64,000 nucleotides of DNA from JALORV01 sp963775635 (lineage in GTDB: Bacteria; Pseudomonadota; Gammaproteobacteria; Burkholderiales; Burkholderiaceae_F). The translations under genes and the position numbers were made by a program. The stretch is taken from the NCBI GenBank assembly GCA_963775635.1, contig CAVZJO010000009.1, positions 28,178 through 92,177 on the forward strand, written 5' to 3'. Shown piece after piece: positions 26,718-36,000 of this stretch (position 1 is the stretch's first letter; every line of letters starts with the position of its first letter). Below the pieces are notes generated by a model, which was not told the origin of the DNA, ran no database searches, and was given only the letters and a program-made list of their open reading frames with translations.

Positions 26718-26737
26718 GCTCCGAGCCTGCTCGGAGC
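26718..26737 (+). other. Hairpin in the ftsH leader
   Basis: GCTCCGAG / CTCGGAGC, an 8-bp perfect stem with a CCTG loop, ending 17 bases before the ftsH start. No T-run follows. It could shape ribosome access to the ftsH start. Confidence 0.5.
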
Positions 26738-26754
26738 GGCCCAGGGAGCACTCC

Positions 26755-28635
26755 TTGAACAACAACATGTTCGCGAAAGCCGCCATCTGGATGGTGATCG
26801 CGCTCGTCCTGTTCACGGTCTTCAAGCAGTTCGAGAGCCGCCAGAAGCCGGCGGAAACCGTGAGTTACACGCAGTTCCTCGAAGAGGCCAAGGCCGGCAA
26901 GATCAAGCGGGTCGAGGTCCAGGGCCGCACGCTGCAGGTGACTCCTTCCGAGGGCACCCGCTACACGCTGACCTCGCCCGGCGATGCCTGGATGGTCAGC
27001 GACCTGATGAAGTCCGGCGTCCAGGTGTTCGGCAAGCCCGAGGAAGAGCAGTCGCTGCTGACGACGATCTTCGTGTCGTGGTTCCCGATGCTGCTGCTGA
27101 TCGGCGTCTGGATCTTCTTCATGCGGCAGATGCAGGGCGGCGGGCGCGGCGGGGCGTTTTCCTTCGGCAAGTCGCGCGCGCGCATGCTCGACGAGAGCAA
27201 CAATTCGATCACGTTCGTCGATGTCGCCGGCTGCGACGAGGCGAAGGAAGAAGTGCAGGAACTGGTCGAGTTCCTGCGCGATCCGTCCAAGTTCCAGAAG
27301 CTGGGCGGCAGAATTCCGCGCGGCGTGCTGATGGTCGGTTCCCCTGGCACCGGCAAGACCTTGCTGGCCAAGGCGATCGCCGGCGAGGCCAAGGTGCCGT
27401 TTTTCTCGATCTCGGGATCCGATTTCGTCGAAATGTTCGTCGGCGTGGGTGCAGCGCGCGTCCGCGACATGTTCGAACAGGCCAAGAAGCATGCGCCATG
27501 CATCATCTTCATCGATGAGATCGACGCGGTCGGCCGCCAGCGCGGAGCCGGGTTGGGCGGCGGGAACGACGAGCGTGAGCAGACGCTGAACCAGATGCTG
27601 GTCGAGATGGACGGCTTCGAGACCGGGGCGGGCGTGATCGTCATCGCCGCGACCAACCGTCCGGACGTGCTCGACCCGGCGCTGCTGCGACCGGGCCGTT
27701 TCGACCGGCAGGTGGTCGTTCCGCTGCCCGATATCCGCGGGCGGGAGCAGATCCTCAACGTGCACATGCGCAAGGTGCCGATTGGCGTCGACGTCAAGGC
27801 CGACGTCATCGCCCGGGGCACGCCGGGTTTCTCGGGCGCCGACCTGGCCAACCTGGTCAACGAAGCGGCACTCTTTGCGGCGCGGCGCAGTGCGCGCGTC
27901 GTCGAAATGACCGACTTCGAGAAGGCCAAGGACAAGATCATGATGGGCGCCGAGCGCCGGTCGATGGTCATGTCCGAGGAGGAAAAGCTCAACACGGCTT
28001 ACCACGAGTCGGGCCACGCGCTGGTGGCGAAGCTCGTGCCGAAGTCCGACCCGGTGCATAAGGTGACGATCATTCCGCGCGGCCGCGCGCTGGGTGTGAC
28101 GATGCAGTTGCCAGAGCAGGATCGCTACGCCTACGACCGGCAGTATCTGCTGTCGCGCATTGCCGTGCTGTTCGGCGGTCGCATCGCCGAGGAAGTGTTC
28201 ATGAACCAGATGACCACCGGCGCCGGCAATGACTTCGAGCGTGCCACGCAGATGGCGCGCGACATGGTCACCCGCTACGGCATGAGCGATGCGCTCGGCC
28301 CGATGGTGTACGCCGAAAACGAGGGCGAGGTGTTCCTCGGCCGCTCGATCACCAAGACCACACACGTTTCGGAAGAGACGATGCGCAAGGTCGACGGCGA
28401 GATCCGCCGCATCATCGACGAGCAGTACGCGCTGGCGCGCAAGCTAATCGAGGACAACCGCGACAAGGTCGAGGCGATGGCCAAGGCCCTGATCGAGTGG
28501 GAGACTCTCGATTCCGAGCAGATCGACGACATCGTCGCTGGCAAGCCGCCGCGGCCGCCGAAGTCGAGCGGATCGGCGCCGCCCACGGGCAAGTCGCCCG
28601 CTGGCGGAGTCGAAGGCGCCGCGCAGCCCGCATAG
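26755..28635 (+). CDS. ftsH: ATP-dependent zinc metalloprotease FtsH
   Basis: 626 residues from the TTG at 26755, which has GGGAG 7 bases upstream and gives the family N-terminus MNNNMFAKAAIW. Two membrane helices (about residues 7-22 and 103-120) flank a periplasmic domain. The AAA+ module has P-loop GSPGTGKT near residue 197, Walker B CIIFIDEIDAVGRQRGAG and the second region of homology ATNRPDVLDPALLRPGRFDRQ. The protease motif is HESGH near residue 420. It degrades misfolded membrane proteins, LpxC and sigma-32. The C-terminal tail is Pro/Ser/Gly-rich. A heat-shock promoter candidate precedes it and a terminator follows. Confidence 0.98.
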   Translation: MNNNMFAKAAIWMVIALVLFTVFKQFESRQKPAETVSYTQFLEEAKAGKIKRVEVQGRTLQVTPSEGTRYTLTSPGDAWMVSDLMKSGVQVFGKPEEEQSLLTTIFVSWFPMLLLIGVWIFFMRQMQGGGRGGAFSFGKSRARMLDESNNSITFVDVAGCDEAKEEVQELVEFLRDPSKFQKLGGRIPRGVLMVGSPGTGKTLLAKAIAGEAKVPFFSISGSDFVEMFVGVGAARVRDMFEQAKKHAPCIIFIDEIDAVGRQRGAGLGGGNDEREQTLNQMLVEMDGFETGAGVIVIAATNRPDVLDPALLRPGRFDRQVVVPLPDIRGREQILNVHMRKVPIGVDVKADVIARGTPGFSGADLANLVNEAALFAARRSARVVEMTDFEKAKDKIMMGAERRSMVMSEEEKLNTAYHESGHALVAKLVPKSDPVHKVTIIPRGRALGVTMQLPEQDRYAYDRQYLLSRIAVLFGGRIAEEVFMNQMTTGAGNDFERATQMARDMVTRYGMSDALGPMVYAENEGEVFLGRSITKTTHVSEETMRKVDGEIRRIIDEQYALARKLIEDNRDKVEAMAKALIEWETLDSEQIDDIVAGKPPRPPKSSGSAPPTGKSPAGGVEGAAQPA

Positions 28636-28653
28636 CGGCTCACTCTGCATACC

Positions 28654-28679
28654 AAGGCCGGCTCGTCCGGCCTTTTTCT
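28654..28679 (+). terminator. Intrinsic terminator after ftsH
   Basis: AAGGCCGG (28654-28661), loop CTCGT, CCGGCCTT (28667-28674), with the T-run TTTTTCTT (28673-28680). It ends 14 bases before the folP start. Confidence 0.88.
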
Positions 28680-28692
28680 TGCCGCTTCTAAA

Positions 28693-29562
28693 ATGGCCGG
28701 CATGGACACTCCGGTCGTTTCAGCGCCGGTCGCCTGGAGCGTCGCTGGTGCGACGCTCGATCTGTCGCGACCGCTGATCATGGGCGTGGTCAACGTCACG
28801 CCCGATTCGTTCTCCGACGGCGGCCGCTTCCTGTCGTTCGCCGATGCGCACACGCACGCGCTAAGGCTGGTCGACGAAGGGGCCGACCTGCTCGATATCG
28901 GTGGCGAATCGACCCGGCCCGGCGCGGCCGACGTGTCCGAGGACGAGGAAATCGGCCGGGTGATCCCGCTGATCGAGGCGTTGCGCGGGTGCGGCGTTCC
29001 CCTTTCGATCGATACCAGCAAGGCCGCCGTCATGCGCGCTGCGCTGGCAGCGGGCGCAGCGATCGTCAATGACGTGCGTGCACTGCAAGAGCCGGGCGCT
29101 GTCGAGGCGGTGGCTGCGACCGACTGCGGAATCGTCGTCATGCACATGCAGGGAACACCGCGCACCATGCAGCGTGAACCCCGCTATGACGACGTCGTAC
29201 GCGAGGTTTCGACTTTCCTGCAGGAACGCGTCGTTGCACTCGGGCGAGCGGGCATCGCGGCCGCGCGCATCGTGGTGGATCCGGGCTTCGGATTCGGCAA
29301 GTCGGTCGTGCATAACTACACGCTGCTGCACGATCTGCGCGCACTCACGCAGATCGGCCGGCCGCTGCTCGTTGGGATTTCGCGCAAGGCGATGCTCGGC
29401 GCAGCGACCGGCCGTCAGGTCGGAGAGCGCGCTGCGGCGTCCATCGCGGCCGCAGTGCTGGCGATCGAGCGAGGCGCGCGTATTGTGCGGGTACACGACG
29501 TGGCAGGCACGCGCGATGCAATCCGTGTCTGGGCGGCGATGACAAGAAAGGGAGTCGAATGA
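28693..29562 (+). CDS. folP: Dihydropteroate synthase
   Basis: 289 residues (ATG 28693; a second in-frame ATG lies 9 bases on). Motifs: IMGVVNVTPDSFSDGGRF (pterin/PPi loop 1) near residue 29, DIGGESTRPGA near 72, SIDTSKAAVMRAAL and NDVRAL, IVVMHMQG near 148, VVDPGFGFGKSVVHN near 192 and GISRKAMLG (sulfonamide-site loop). It condenses p-aminobenzoate with dihydropterin pyrophosphate in folate synthesis. The stop overlaps the glmM start (ATGA), the standard folP-glmM pair. Confidence 0.97.
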   Translation: MAGMDTPVVSAPVAWSVAGATLDLSRPLIMGVVNVTPDSFSDGGRFLSFADAHTHALRLVDEGADLLDIGGESTRPGAADVSEDEEIGRVIPLIEALRGCGVPLSIDTSKAAVMRAALAAGAAIVNDVRALQEPGAVEAVAATDCGIVVMHMQGTPRTMQREPRYDDVVREVSTFLQERVVALGRAGIAAARIVVDPGFGFGKSVVHNYTLLHDLRALTQIGRPLLVGISRKAMLGAATGRQVGERAAASIAAAVLAIERGARIVRVHDVAGTRDAIRVWAAMTRKGVE

Positions 29563-30911
29563 CGCGCAGGTATTTCGGAACCGACGGTGTGCGCGGGACA
29601 GTGGGCGAGGCGCCGATCACGCCCGAGTTCGTGCTGAAACTGGGGCAGGCCGCCGGGCGCGTGCTGGCGCGGCGCGCAGAGGGGGCGGCCGGGCGCCCGA
29701 CCGTGCTGATCGGCAAGGACACGCGAATTTCCGGTTACATGCTGGAAGCCGCACTGGAAGCGGGTTTCGCCAGCGCTGGAGTCGATGTTGTGCTGTCGGG
29801 TCCGCTGCCGACGCCTGCAGTGGCCTACCTGACGCGTGCGCTGCGCCTTGATGCGGGAATCGTCATCAGCGCCTCGCACAACCCGTATCCGGACAACGGC
29901 ATCAAGTTCTTTTCGGAGCGCGGCACCAAGCTGCCCGACGCGCTCGAGGCACGCATCGAACAGGAGATGGACCAGCCATGGCACTGCGTCGACGCCCGGC
30001 GGCTCGGCAAGGTGCGCCGGCTGGACGATGCCGCCGGCCGCTACATCGAGTTCTGCAAGAGCACGTTTCCGAACGACTTCGACCTGAAGGGACTGAAGAT
30101 CGTCGTCGACTGCGCCAACGGCGCCGCCTACCACGTCGCGCCGCACGTGTTCCATGAACTCGGTGCCGACGTCATTTCGCACGGCGTAGCGCCGAACGGC
30201 ATGAATATCAACGACGGCGTCGGTGCGCTGCATGCCGAACAGCTGGCGCACGCGGTGCAGGCGGCTGAAGCCGACCTGGGCCTGGCTCTCGACGGCGACG
30301 CGGACCGCTTGCTGGTCTGCGACGCTGACGGCCGCATTTATAACGGCGACGAACTGCTGTACGTGGTCGTGCGCGACCGCATGCGGTCGGGCCCCGTCGC
30401 CGGCGTCGTCGGGACGCTGATGACCAACTACGCGCTCGAGCGACGCTTCGCCGAGCTCGGCATCGCTTTTGCGCGCGCCAAGGTCGGCGACCGCTACGTG
30501 CTCGAGTTGCTGGAGGACAAAGGCTGGCTATACGGCGGCGAAGGTTCGGGCCACCTGCTGTGCCTGGATTGCCACAGCACAGGCGACGGCATCGTTACTG
30601 CGTTGCAGATGCTGGCCGCGATGCGGCGCAGTGGACAAACGATGGCGCAGCTGACGTCTGAACTCGTACTTCTGCCGCAGGCGCTGGTCAACGCGCGCAT
30701 CGAGCGTGGTTTCGACTGGAAGGCGCACACGCCGCTGACGGACGAGATGTCGACCGTCGAGCGCGAATTGCGCGGGGCAGGCCGGGTGCTCATCCGCCCG
30801 TCGGGAACCGAGCCGGTGTTGCGTGTCATGGTCGAAGCCGCCGAGCCGGAAATCGCCGAGGCGATGGCGCAGCGCCTCGCGAGTCGCGTCAGCGCCACCG
30901 TCCACGGCTGA
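29559..30911 (+). CDS. glmM: Phosphoglucosamine mutase
   Basis: 450 residues beginning RRYFGTDGVRGTVGEAPITP, the family N-terminus. The phosphoserine active site is GIVISASHNPYPDNGIKFF (about residue 100), the metal loop is LGLALDGDADRLLV (about 243), the sugar-binding loop is GGEGSGHLL, and the phosphate-binding loop is VLIRPSGTEPVLRVMVE near the C-terminus. It interconverts glucosamine-6-P and glucosamine-1-P for UDP-GlcNAc. The frame is intact. In relatives I would expect pstS soon after; here 12.8 kb of other DNA intervenes. Confidence 0.97.
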   Translation: MTRRYFGTDGVRGTVGEAPITPEFVLKLGQAAGRVLARRAEGAAGRPTVLIGKDTRISGYMLEAALEAGFASAGVDVVLSGPLPTPAVAYLTRALRLDAGIVISASHNPYPDNGIKFFSERGTKLPDALEARIEQEMDQPWHCVDARRLGKVRRLDDAAGRYIEFCKSTFPNDFDLKGLKIVVDCANGAAYHVAPHVFHELGADVISHGVAPNGMNINDGVGALHAEQLAHAVQAAEADLGLALDGDADRLLVCDADGRIYNGDELLYVVVRDRMRSGPVAGVVGTLMTNYALERRFAELGIAFARAKVGDRYVLELLEDKGWLYGGEGSGHLLCLDCHSTGDGIVTALQMLAAMRRSGQTMAQLTSELVLLPQALVNARIERGFDWKAHTPLTDEMSTVERELRGAGRVLIRPSGTEPVLRVMVEAAEPEIAEAMAQRLASRVSATVHG

Positions 30912-30930
30912 GCCAGTTGCAACGACGGAG

Positions 30931-31986
30931 CTAGTGCGCGGCACGTGGTGCCGCTTCGGAGATTGATGAGCCCGGCGCGATCGGCACCTGCAAGGCCAGA
31001 AACTGCAGCGTAGCCGCCCGCCATGAATGGCGCTCCGCATGCGCCCGGCACGACGCGCGATCGATACGCAGGGCGTGCAGCGCGGCCTCGACGCAGGTCC
31101 TCGTCGAGCACGGCGACCGATGAGCCACCAACCACGTCGATCGGGCCCTTGCACCGGGAACGCGGCGACCGGCGTGCCGCAGCCCAGCGCCTCCAGCATG
31201 ACGAGGCCGAAGGTATCGGTCCGGCTCGGGAATACGAACACATCGGCGGCGCTGTAGAGCCGCGCCAGGCTGATCGGGTCGAGCACGCCGACGAACCGCA
31301 CCTCGGGAAAGCGCAATTTCAGCGTCTCGAGCGCGGGCCCGATTCCCGCGACGATCTTGGTTCCCGGCAGGTCGAGCGCCAGGAACGCCTGGATGTTCTT
31401 CTCGACCGACACCCGCCCGACATAAAGGAATACCGGATGACGCGCGTCGGTGACCAACGGCTCACGCGGCGAGAAGACTTCGTGGTCCACTCCGCGCGTC
31501 CAGAGCGCGACGTTGCTGAACCCGTGGTCGCGCAGTTCGCTCTCCACGGTCGGCGTCGGCGCCATCACGACGCTCGCCGATCCGTGGAAATGACGCAGGA
31601 AGCGCGTAGGTCCATTTTTCCGGCACGCCGAACATTGCGTGCAGGTACTGCGGAAAGCGGGTGTGGTATGCGGTCGAGTAGCGCAAAGCACGCCTTCGGC
31701 AATAGCGTCGCGCCGCGTAGCCCAAAGGTCCTTCGGTTGCGACGTGAATCGCCGCATCGCGCTGGTCGGCGAGCGCCGCATCGAGCAACCGGGCCAGCCG
31801 GTGGTACGGCAGCAGCGACAGCCGGATCTCACCATAACCGGGGCACGGGATGGAGTGGAAATCGAGCGGGGAGATCACCTCGGTTGCGTGTCCGGCTCGC
31901 TCGAGTTCGCGGTTGGTGGCCTCGATCGTCCGCACGACCCCATTGACCTGCGGATGCCACGCGTCGGTAACGGTGATGATCTTCAT
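30931..31986 (-). pseudogene. Family 1/4 glycosyltransferase, at least three frameshifts
   Basis: The gene can be rebuilt as about 350 residues from ATG 31986 to TAG 30931. The N-terminus MKIITVTDAWHPQVNGVVRT with FHSIPCPGYGEIRLSLLP is that of GDP-mannose-dependent alpha-mannosyltransferase-like GT4 enzymes. The middle keeps LYVGRVSVEKNIQAFLAL and the donor-binding motif VFVFPSRTDTFGLVMLEALGCGTPVAAFPV. The reading frame changes near 31598 (one extra base), near 31147 (one extra base) and near 31090, then reaches a family-like C-terminus with RIDRASCRAHAERHSWRAA. All motifs survive, so the breaks are recent or are sequence errors. The start overlaps the stop of the phosphoesterase gene (ATGA), so the two form an operon. 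Confidence 0.8.
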
Positions 31987-32938
31987 GCGAGCGCTTTCTC
32001 CGGTGCAAGGGGCAGCGAGGACTCGACCGCTTCGTCGTCCCAGCGGACGGCCGGCAGCGCGGGCGCCTGACGCCGGTCCCAGGTGACGATGCGCAGCTCG
32101 CCCGCTTCGGTCTCGACCAACGCCGTCAGGCTTTCGACCCAGTCGCCGTCGTTGCAGTAGAGCAAGCCGTCCATCGTGCGGATCTCGGCCTTATGAATGT
32201 GCCCGCACACCACGCCGTCGTATCCGTGGCGCCGCGCTTCGCGCAGCAGCACCTGCTCGAATCCAGTGATGAAGCTCACCGCGTTCTTGACGCGATGCTT
32301 CAGATACTGCGACAGGCTCCAGTACGGCAGCCCGAGCTTGATGCGAACGCGGTTGAAGAGCCCGTTTAACCACAGGACGAACTCGTACAGCGAATCGCCG
32401 ACGTACGCCAGCCAGCGCGCGTGGAGTATCACAGGCGTCGGCGAAGTCACCGTGGACCACCCACAGGCGCCGGCCGTCCTTCAGCGCGTGTACGGCATCC
32501 CGTCGGATCGCCACCTGGCCGAAATCGAGACCGGTGAACTGCCGGGCTACCTCGTCGTGGTTGCCCGGGATGTAGACGACATGCGTGCCCTTGCGCGCCT
32601 TGCGCAGCACCTTTTGTACGACGTCGTTGTGGGACTGGGGCCAGTAGAACGTTTTCTTCAGCGCCCAGCCGTCGATGATGTCGCCGACGAGGTAGAGCGT
32701 GTCGCACTCGTTATGGCGTAGGAAGTCGAGCAGGTAACTGGCCTTGCAGCCGCGCGTGCCGAGATGGATATCCGAAATGAAGATCGCGCGATAGCGCCCA
32801 ACCGCTGGCTCGGGATCGCTGATGATCTGTTCCGGCCGAAGGTTGCGCCAACAGCGCGGTTGCGGCTGACGCCAACTGCGTCGACTCGGCGGTCGCCGCA
32901 CTCCACAACGCGAACTTCAGTCGAAGCCATCGCACCAT
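31983..32938 (-). pseudogene. LpxH-like UDP-2,3-diacylglucosamine pyrophosphatase family phosphoesterase, frameshifted
   Basis: Calcineurin-type metallophosphoesterase with all metal motifs: FISDIHLGTRGC, YLVGDIIDGWALKKTFYWPQ, YIPGNHDEVARQF, VVHGD, and VVCGHIHKAEIR, in order. These are found across two frames; the switch is near 32440, inside HGD...VILHARWLAYVGD. A second switch near 32845 would link an N-terminus starting MVRWLRLKFALWSAATAEST (ATG 32938) to LRPEQIISDPEPAVGRYRAIF; otherwise the start is ATG 32901. Length about 315 residues, longer than LpxH, so it belongs to the LpxH-like relatives often paired with a glycosyltransferase. A role in lipid or cell-envelope metabolism is inference. 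Confidence 0.78.
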
Positions 32939-33187
32939 GAGGGATGAACCCTAGGGTGTTCTGGTGACTTCGATATGACACGAGGGCTTGCCGGCGTTTG
33001 TTGATGTGCATTGGAAACATGGGTGGGCGGACGGCAACGTAGCGGAATTCGCGTTGGTCGCTTTGCCAAGAGGTTCACAGCTACACAGGCGAATGCAGCG
33101 GTGCCGTTGAGCGCCCCGTGCTCTGGCGCGCGCCGCTCGACACCTGGTTGTCCGCTTCGCTGGCGCAGGGACGGGCCAGGGTTCCCC

Positions 33188-34522
33188 TCAGACGTCCTGG
33201 CCTTTCAGTCCATGCCGCTTCATCTTCTCCCAGAGCGTTTTGCGCGAGATGCCCAGGATTGTCGCTGCGAGGCCGACGCGGCCGTCTGTCCGCTGCAGTA
33301 TGGCTGCAAGATAACCTCGCTCAGCGTCCCCAATGAAGTGGTCGAGCGTCGGCAGGCCACCTGTCGTGCCTTCGCGACGCCCGCCCGGGATGTCAAACAA
33401 GTCGGCCACGCTCAGCGCACCGGCCTCGCTAAGTATGCAGGCACGCTCTAGGCGATTGCGCAATTCCCTGACATTGCCGGGCCAGGTGTGCGCCAGCATG
33501 GCTGCTTGTGCATCGGCCAGCAGCACGCGCGGATGCTCGCCCAGGTCGGCGGCCTGATCCGCGAGAAACCTCTGCGCAAGCCAGAGAATGTCCTCGTGAC
33601 GCTCGCGCAGGCTGGGGACATGCAGGTGAACGACATTGATCCGGTAGTACAGGTCTTCGCGGAAACCGCCGTCGCGCACCATCGCCGCGAGATCACGATG
33701 CGTGGCACAGTAGACGCGGACATCGACGCCAATCGCTGCCTCCGACCCCAGCCGCTGAATGCTACGTTCCTGGATCGCGCGCATCAGCTTGACTTGCATG
33801 GCGAGCGGAAGATCGCCAATCTCGTCGAGAAATAGCGTTCCCCGGTGTGCCTGTTCAAAGTAGCCCTTGCGCTCGCGATCGGCTCCGGTGTATGCGCCAC
33901 GTTCATGGCCGAAGAACGAGTCCTCGAGCAGGCTCTCTGGTATGGCGCCGCAGTTCACCGGGACAAACGGCTGTTTATCCCCGCTGGAAGACGCGCGATG
34001 CAGGTAGTGCGCCAGCACCTCCTTGCCGCTGCCGCTCTCACCAGTGATCAACACGGTGCGCGCCCGGGCGCCGACGCGCTGCGCGGTCGCCGATAGCGCT
34101 CGCATTGGCGCGGAAATGCCGAGGTCCGACTTCGGCTGATCCACGGCGGGGGTCGCGACCCCGACGAGCGTGCGCACCTTTCCGACCAGGTCGGCAATAT
34201 CGAATGGCTTCGACACGTAGTCTGCGGCGCCCCGGCGCAGCACGCTGACTGCGCCTTCTATCGACGCGAAGCCTGTGATGAAGATAAACGGAGGCGTAAG
34301 CGCGAGGTCGTCATTGGCGCGCGCCAGCACTTCCTCCCCGCTGATGTCGGGCAGGCGGATGTCGGAGATCACGGCGTCGTACGGTGAGGCGCCAAGGGCA
34401 GCGAGAGCATCGTTGCCGCGCTTGTACCAGTCGGTGCGGAATCCTTCGAGGCTGAATCGATCGCACAGCGATTCGCCCATGATCGGGTCGTCTTCGATCA
34501 GGCAGATGTGCGGTGTGCTCAT
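33188..34522 (-). CDS. aioR: Sigma-54-dependent response regulator of arsenite oxidase (AioR)
   Basis: 444 residues, NtrC family. Receiver domain 1-120 has acidic pocket EDD, phospho-acceptor Asp in AVISDIRLPD and Lys in VSKPFD. The AAA+ domain has P-loop ITGESGSGKEV (about 160), the sigma-54 contact loop GAYTGA (Tyr for the usual Phe, a tolerated variant) and LFLDEIGDLPLAMQVKLMR (Walker B). The C-terminal Fis-type helix-turn-helix is GRVGLAATILGISRKTLWEKM. It should activate aioBA from the sigma-54 promoter at 36985-36999 when phosphorylated by AioS. Its start overlaps the aioS stop (ATGA), placing it third in aioX-aioS-aioR. Confidence 0.9.
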   Translation of the reverse strand: MSTPHICLIEDDPIMGESLCDRFSLEGFRTDWYKRGNDALAALGASPYDAVISDIRLPDISGEEVLARANDDLALTPPFIFITGFASIEGAVSVLRRGAADYVSKPFDIADLVGKVRTLVGVATPAVDQPKSDLGISAPMRALSATAQRVGARARTVLITGESGSGKEVLAHYLHRASSSGDKQPFVPVNCGAIPESLLEDSFFGHERGAYTGADRERKGYFEQAHRGTLFLDEIGDLPLAMQVKLMRAIQERSIQRLGSEAAIGVDVRVYCATHRDLAAMVRDGGFREDLYYRINVVHLHVPSLRERHEDILWLAQRFLADQAADLGEHPRVLLADAQAAMLAHTWPGNVRELRNRLERACILSEAGALSVADLFDIPGGRREGTTGGLPTLDHFIGDAERGYLAAILQRTDGRVGLAATILGISRKTLWEKMKRHGLKGQDV

Positions 34523-36000
34523 GTCGGCCGCTCCGATGGCTGCGTCGATGCCAGTGGAAGTTCAACGTTGAAGCGAGTCACGCCGCGGTCACTACCGGCA
34601 GCGATCGATCCGCCGAGCTGCAGTGCGATCTGGTAACTGACCCAGAGTCCCAGCCCATGCGAGGGCGCGCCGGCACTCCGCTCGGCCGTCACGAAGGGTT
34701 CGAATAGTCGCTCCATCTGCTCCGCGGCCGGCGGCTCACCGGTATTTGTCACTGAGATGATCAACCTGCCGTCACGCTCGCTGACATCAAGCGTGACGAT
34801 ACCGCCGGGCGAGCACGCATTGGTCGCGTTGAGCAGCAGGTTCAGCACGAGCTGACGTACTTGATGTGCCGGCAGTGGCAGCGTCGGCGAGGCATCGATG
34901 CGCCACTGCAAGCGGACGTTGCGCTGCGCCGCCTGGGGCTGGACGAGCTCCTTCAGATCGTTCCAATCAGACTCTGTCAGCGCCGGGGAGTCCAGGCGTG
35001 CCTCAACAAGTAGGGCACGAACCGTTGCGCGGATCTGCTCCAGCCCTCGCTGCAGCAGGCCGATCGTGCGCCGGGTCAGCGCGTCCGGCGCGCCGTGGCG
35101 CGCCAGGGTATCCAGCGAGTTCAGCATGCCCCCAAGTGGATTGTTGATCTCGTGAGCCACCGCCGCCGACAGGCGACCGACTGCGGCAAGGCGCTCGGAC
35201 TGAACCATCTCGCGCTCGAGCGACTCTTTGCGGGCGAGATCACTCAGCATCTGCCGAAAGCGCATCGACAGTGTCCCGATCTCGTCACCCCCTCCCGCAG
35301 GCAGCTGTGTTGCAATGGTCTGGGGAGGGTCACGGCCGACCCGGCTCATCGCGGCCGCCAGACGCGACATCGGTCCGGCGATGCGGGTTCCCCAATACCA
35401 GCCCAACGGCACGAGCAGCAGCAGACCCGGGATGCTGACCAGCAGCAGACGCCCGAGCGTCTCGCGCACGCGTGCCCGAAAGAGATCAGCGTCAAACGCC
35501 AGTAGAACCGCCCCAAGATAAGTTCCATCATCCGCCAGCACGGGTCCCGCAGAAAGAAACAAGGCTTCGCCGGCCGGATCCGGAGCATCGAAACGGAACG
35601 ATCTGTCCGAAGCCGCCGAGGAGAGCGACGCGCGCTGCGCGGCTGGGAGCGTGTCGGCACTGGCGAACACGGGCAGGCGCTTGGGATCGCTCGCTACAAA
35701 CACCCGGTTCGCAGCATCGAAAATGACGATGCTCTGCAATGGATTTCCAGGGGAGCGCACCTCGAGCGGCGTGCGGATCACTTCATAGGCCTGCCAGAGG
35801 TCATCACGCAAAATGGGCTCGCGCACCGAGCGCGCCAGGACGGCGGCCAGGTTAAGCGCGCTCGATTCCAGGTCGCGCTGTGCATCGGCCGATGCACTCG
35901 TCAGCAGAGCTGCCGTAACGACCCCTTCGGTCAATACGATGACGACCGTGATCGCCAGCGGGATCTTCAGGCGATAGCTGAGTCCCGTGACCCATTTCAC
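34519..36000 (-). CDS. aioS: Arsenite-responsive sensor histidine kinase (AioS)
   Basis: 493 residues from GTG 36000, chosen because it overlaps the aioX stop (GTGA) and begins right before the first membrane helix (YRLKIPLAITVVIVLTEGVV). A periplasmic domain of about 160 residues follows, then the second helix (LLLVSIPGLLLLVPLGWYWG) and a HAMP-like linker. The H-box is AVAHEINNPLGGMLNS, the N-box is LVLNLLLNATNACSPGG, and the G-box region is SHGLGLWVSYQIALQLGG. In known aio systems AioS receives the signal from AioX-bound arsenite and phosphorylates AioR. The frame is intact. Confidence 0.88.
   Translation of the reverse strand: MKWVTGLSYRLKIPLAITVVIVLTEGVVTAALLTSASADAQRDLESSALNLAAVLARSVREPILRDDLWQAYEVIRTPLEVRSPGNPLQSIVIFDAANRVFVASDPKRLPVFASADTLPAAQRASLSSAASDRSFRFDAPDPAGEALFLSAGPVLADDGTYLGAVLLAFDADLFRARVRETLGRLLLVSIPGLLLLVPLGWYWGTRIAGPMSRLAAAMSRVGRDPPQTIATQLPAGGGDEIGTLSMRFRQMLSDLARKESLEREMVQSERLAAVGRLSAAVAHEINNPLGGMLNSLDTLARHGAPDALTRRTIGLLQRGLEQIRATVRALLVEARLDSPALTESDWNDLKELVQPQAAQRNVRLQWRIDASPTLPLPAHQVRQLVLNLLLNATNACSPGGIVTLDVSERDGRLIISVTNTGEPPAAEQMERLFEPFVTAERSAGAPSHGLGLWVSYQIALQLGGSIAAGSDRGVTRFNVELPLASTQPSERPT

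Noticed and set aside
26689..28365. 558-codon open frame on the minus strand
   Set aside because: Antisense to ftsH; composition (His/Arg/Gln-rich) is typical of a mirrored GC-rich gene.
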